Source: Mesorhizobium sp. Pch-S (lineage in GTDB: Bacteria; Pseudomonadota; Alphaproteobacteria; Rhizobiales; Rhizobiaceae). From it: a stretch of DNA of 64,000 nt. Location of the stretch: assembly GCF_004136315.1 (NCBI RefSeq), contig NZ_CP029562.1:4797501-4861500 (forward strand), in the 5' to 3' direction. Positions within the stretch are counted from its first letter, which is position 1. The number at the start of each line of letters is the position of its first letter. Below are positions 63,484 through 64,000 of this stretch, in pieces. The translations under genes and the position numbers were made by a program. Below the pieces are notes generated by a model, which made no database searches, was not told the DNA's origin, and worked only from the letters and a program-made list of their open reading frames with translations.

Positions 63484-64000
63484 ATGAAAACCATCAAGGG
63501 ACCGGCCATTTTCCTGGCGCAGTTCGCTGGGGATGCGGCGCCGTTCAATTCGTTCGATGCCATCTGCAAATGGGCGGCTTCCCTTGGTTACAAGGGCGTG
63601 CAGATCCCGACCTGGGATGCGCGCTTGTTCGACCTGAAGAAAGCATCGGACTCAAAGGGATATGCCGATGAAGTGAAGGGTGTGGCTGCCAGCCACGGGC
63701 TGGAGATCACGGAGCTCTCCACGCATCTGCAGGGCCAGCTCGTAGCCGTCCATCCAGCCTATGATGCGGCCTTCGACGGTTTTGCCGCGCCGGAGGTCCG
63801 TGGCAATCCTGCTGCACGCACCGAGTGGGCGGTCGATCAGGTCAAACGGGCGATCCGTGCGTCGAAACATCTTGGCCTCAAGGCACATGCCACGTTCTCC
63901 GGCGCACTCGCCTGGCCCTATGTCTATCCCTGGCCGCAGCGACCGGCAGGTCTGGTCGAGGCCGCCTTTGATGAGCTGGCGAAGCGCTGGAGACCGTTGC
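63484..64000 (+). CDS. Sugar phosphate isomerase/epimerase-like TIM barrel protein (partial)
   Basis: The first 172 codons of a gene that runs off the window. The product begins MKTIKGPAIFLAQFAGDAAP and continues with WAASLGYKGVQIPTWDARLF, GLEITELSTHLQGQLVAVHP and HLGLKAHATFSGALAWPYVY, the pattern of the AP-endonuclease-2/xylose-isomerase-like TIM barrel family. The ATG at 63484 follows GGGAGAAG. It follows xylA by 40 bases and is probably in the same operon. Its reaction is not known. Confidence 0.85.
   Translation, partial: MKTIKGPAIFLAQFAGDAAPFNSFDAICKWAASLGYKGVQIPTWDARLFDLKKASDSKGYADEVKGVAASHGLEITELSTHLQGQLVAVHPAYDAAFDGFAAPEVRGNPAARTEWAVDQVKRAIRASKHLGLKAHATFSGALAWPYVYPWPQRPAGLVEAAFDELAKRWRPL

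Noticed and set aside
62127..63569. A 480-codon open frame on the minus strand opposite xylA.
   Set aside because: It is a shadow of the xylA codon pattern in GC-rich DNA; xylA on the plus strand is unmistakable.

Overview
The window is chromosomal DNA of an alphaproteobacterium of the order Hyphomicrobiales (Rhizobiales), most likely the Phyllobacteriaceae (Mesorhizobium/Aminobacter type). The basis is the ftsZ-lpxC-bamD-recN-ligA order, high GC with little space between genes, an alpha-type SspB, a circularly permuted two-piece tmRNA gene with a rhizobial tag, and RIME-like intergenic palindromes. The genus is an inference from gene content; no database was searched.

Layout. Bases 1-9 kb hold cell division and envelope housekeeping (ftsZ, lpxC, bamD) plus recN and ligA. 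9-15 kb carry azlCD, a large M24 aminopeptidase, prmA, a Sco1-like protein, creA and a hexapeptide acyltransferase, with two tandem repeats at 11.9-12.1 kb. 15-19 kb is an envelope region: a tiny Gly/Asn-rich secreted protein, a putative outer membrane barrel and a frameshifted DUF2778 (L,D-transpeptidase-like) gene. 19-25 kb hold an autoregulated TetR operon, a UvrD helicase with a palindrome-rich in-frame insert, and small genes.

25.3-41.4 kb is the centrepiece, a hydroxyproline-isomer catabolic locus. It contains a GntR regulator, a DapA-type deaminase, an Ldh2-type pyrroline-2-carboxylate reductase, an alpha-ketoglutarate-semialdehyde dehydrogenase, a complete polar amino acid ABC transporter, a D-hydroxyproline dehydrogenase, a Cys/Cys 4-hydroxyproline 2-epimerase, a fused aconitase X (cis-3-hydroxyproline dehydratase type), a second proline-racemase-superfamily protein with Ser and Thr in place of both catalytic Cys, and an M24 peptidase. 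Together these could take in hydroxyproline and convert trans-4-hydroxy-L-proline to alpha-ketoglutarate and 3-hydroxyprolines to proline. Related half-sites lie in the promoter regions. A sugar locus follows at 41.5-48 kb: dgoD and a GntR gene diverge from araFGH and an SDR dehydrogenase across a perfect 35-base palindrome.

48-64 kb hold a DUF3011-like protein, a frameshifted AsmA-family gene, a GNAT enzyme, the sspB-DUF4169-RHH operon, TetR/MFS and TetR/DUF1772 pairs with clear operators, a methyltransferase, a diguanylate cyclase, an AAA ATPase, ssrA (tmRNA) on the minus strand, and a LacI-xylA-TIM-barrel sugar operon that runs off the end. ssrA and sspB, tag and adaptor of the same ClpXP quality-control route, lie about 6.5 kb apart. 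No CRISPR array, rRNA, tRNA or complete insertion sequence was seen.
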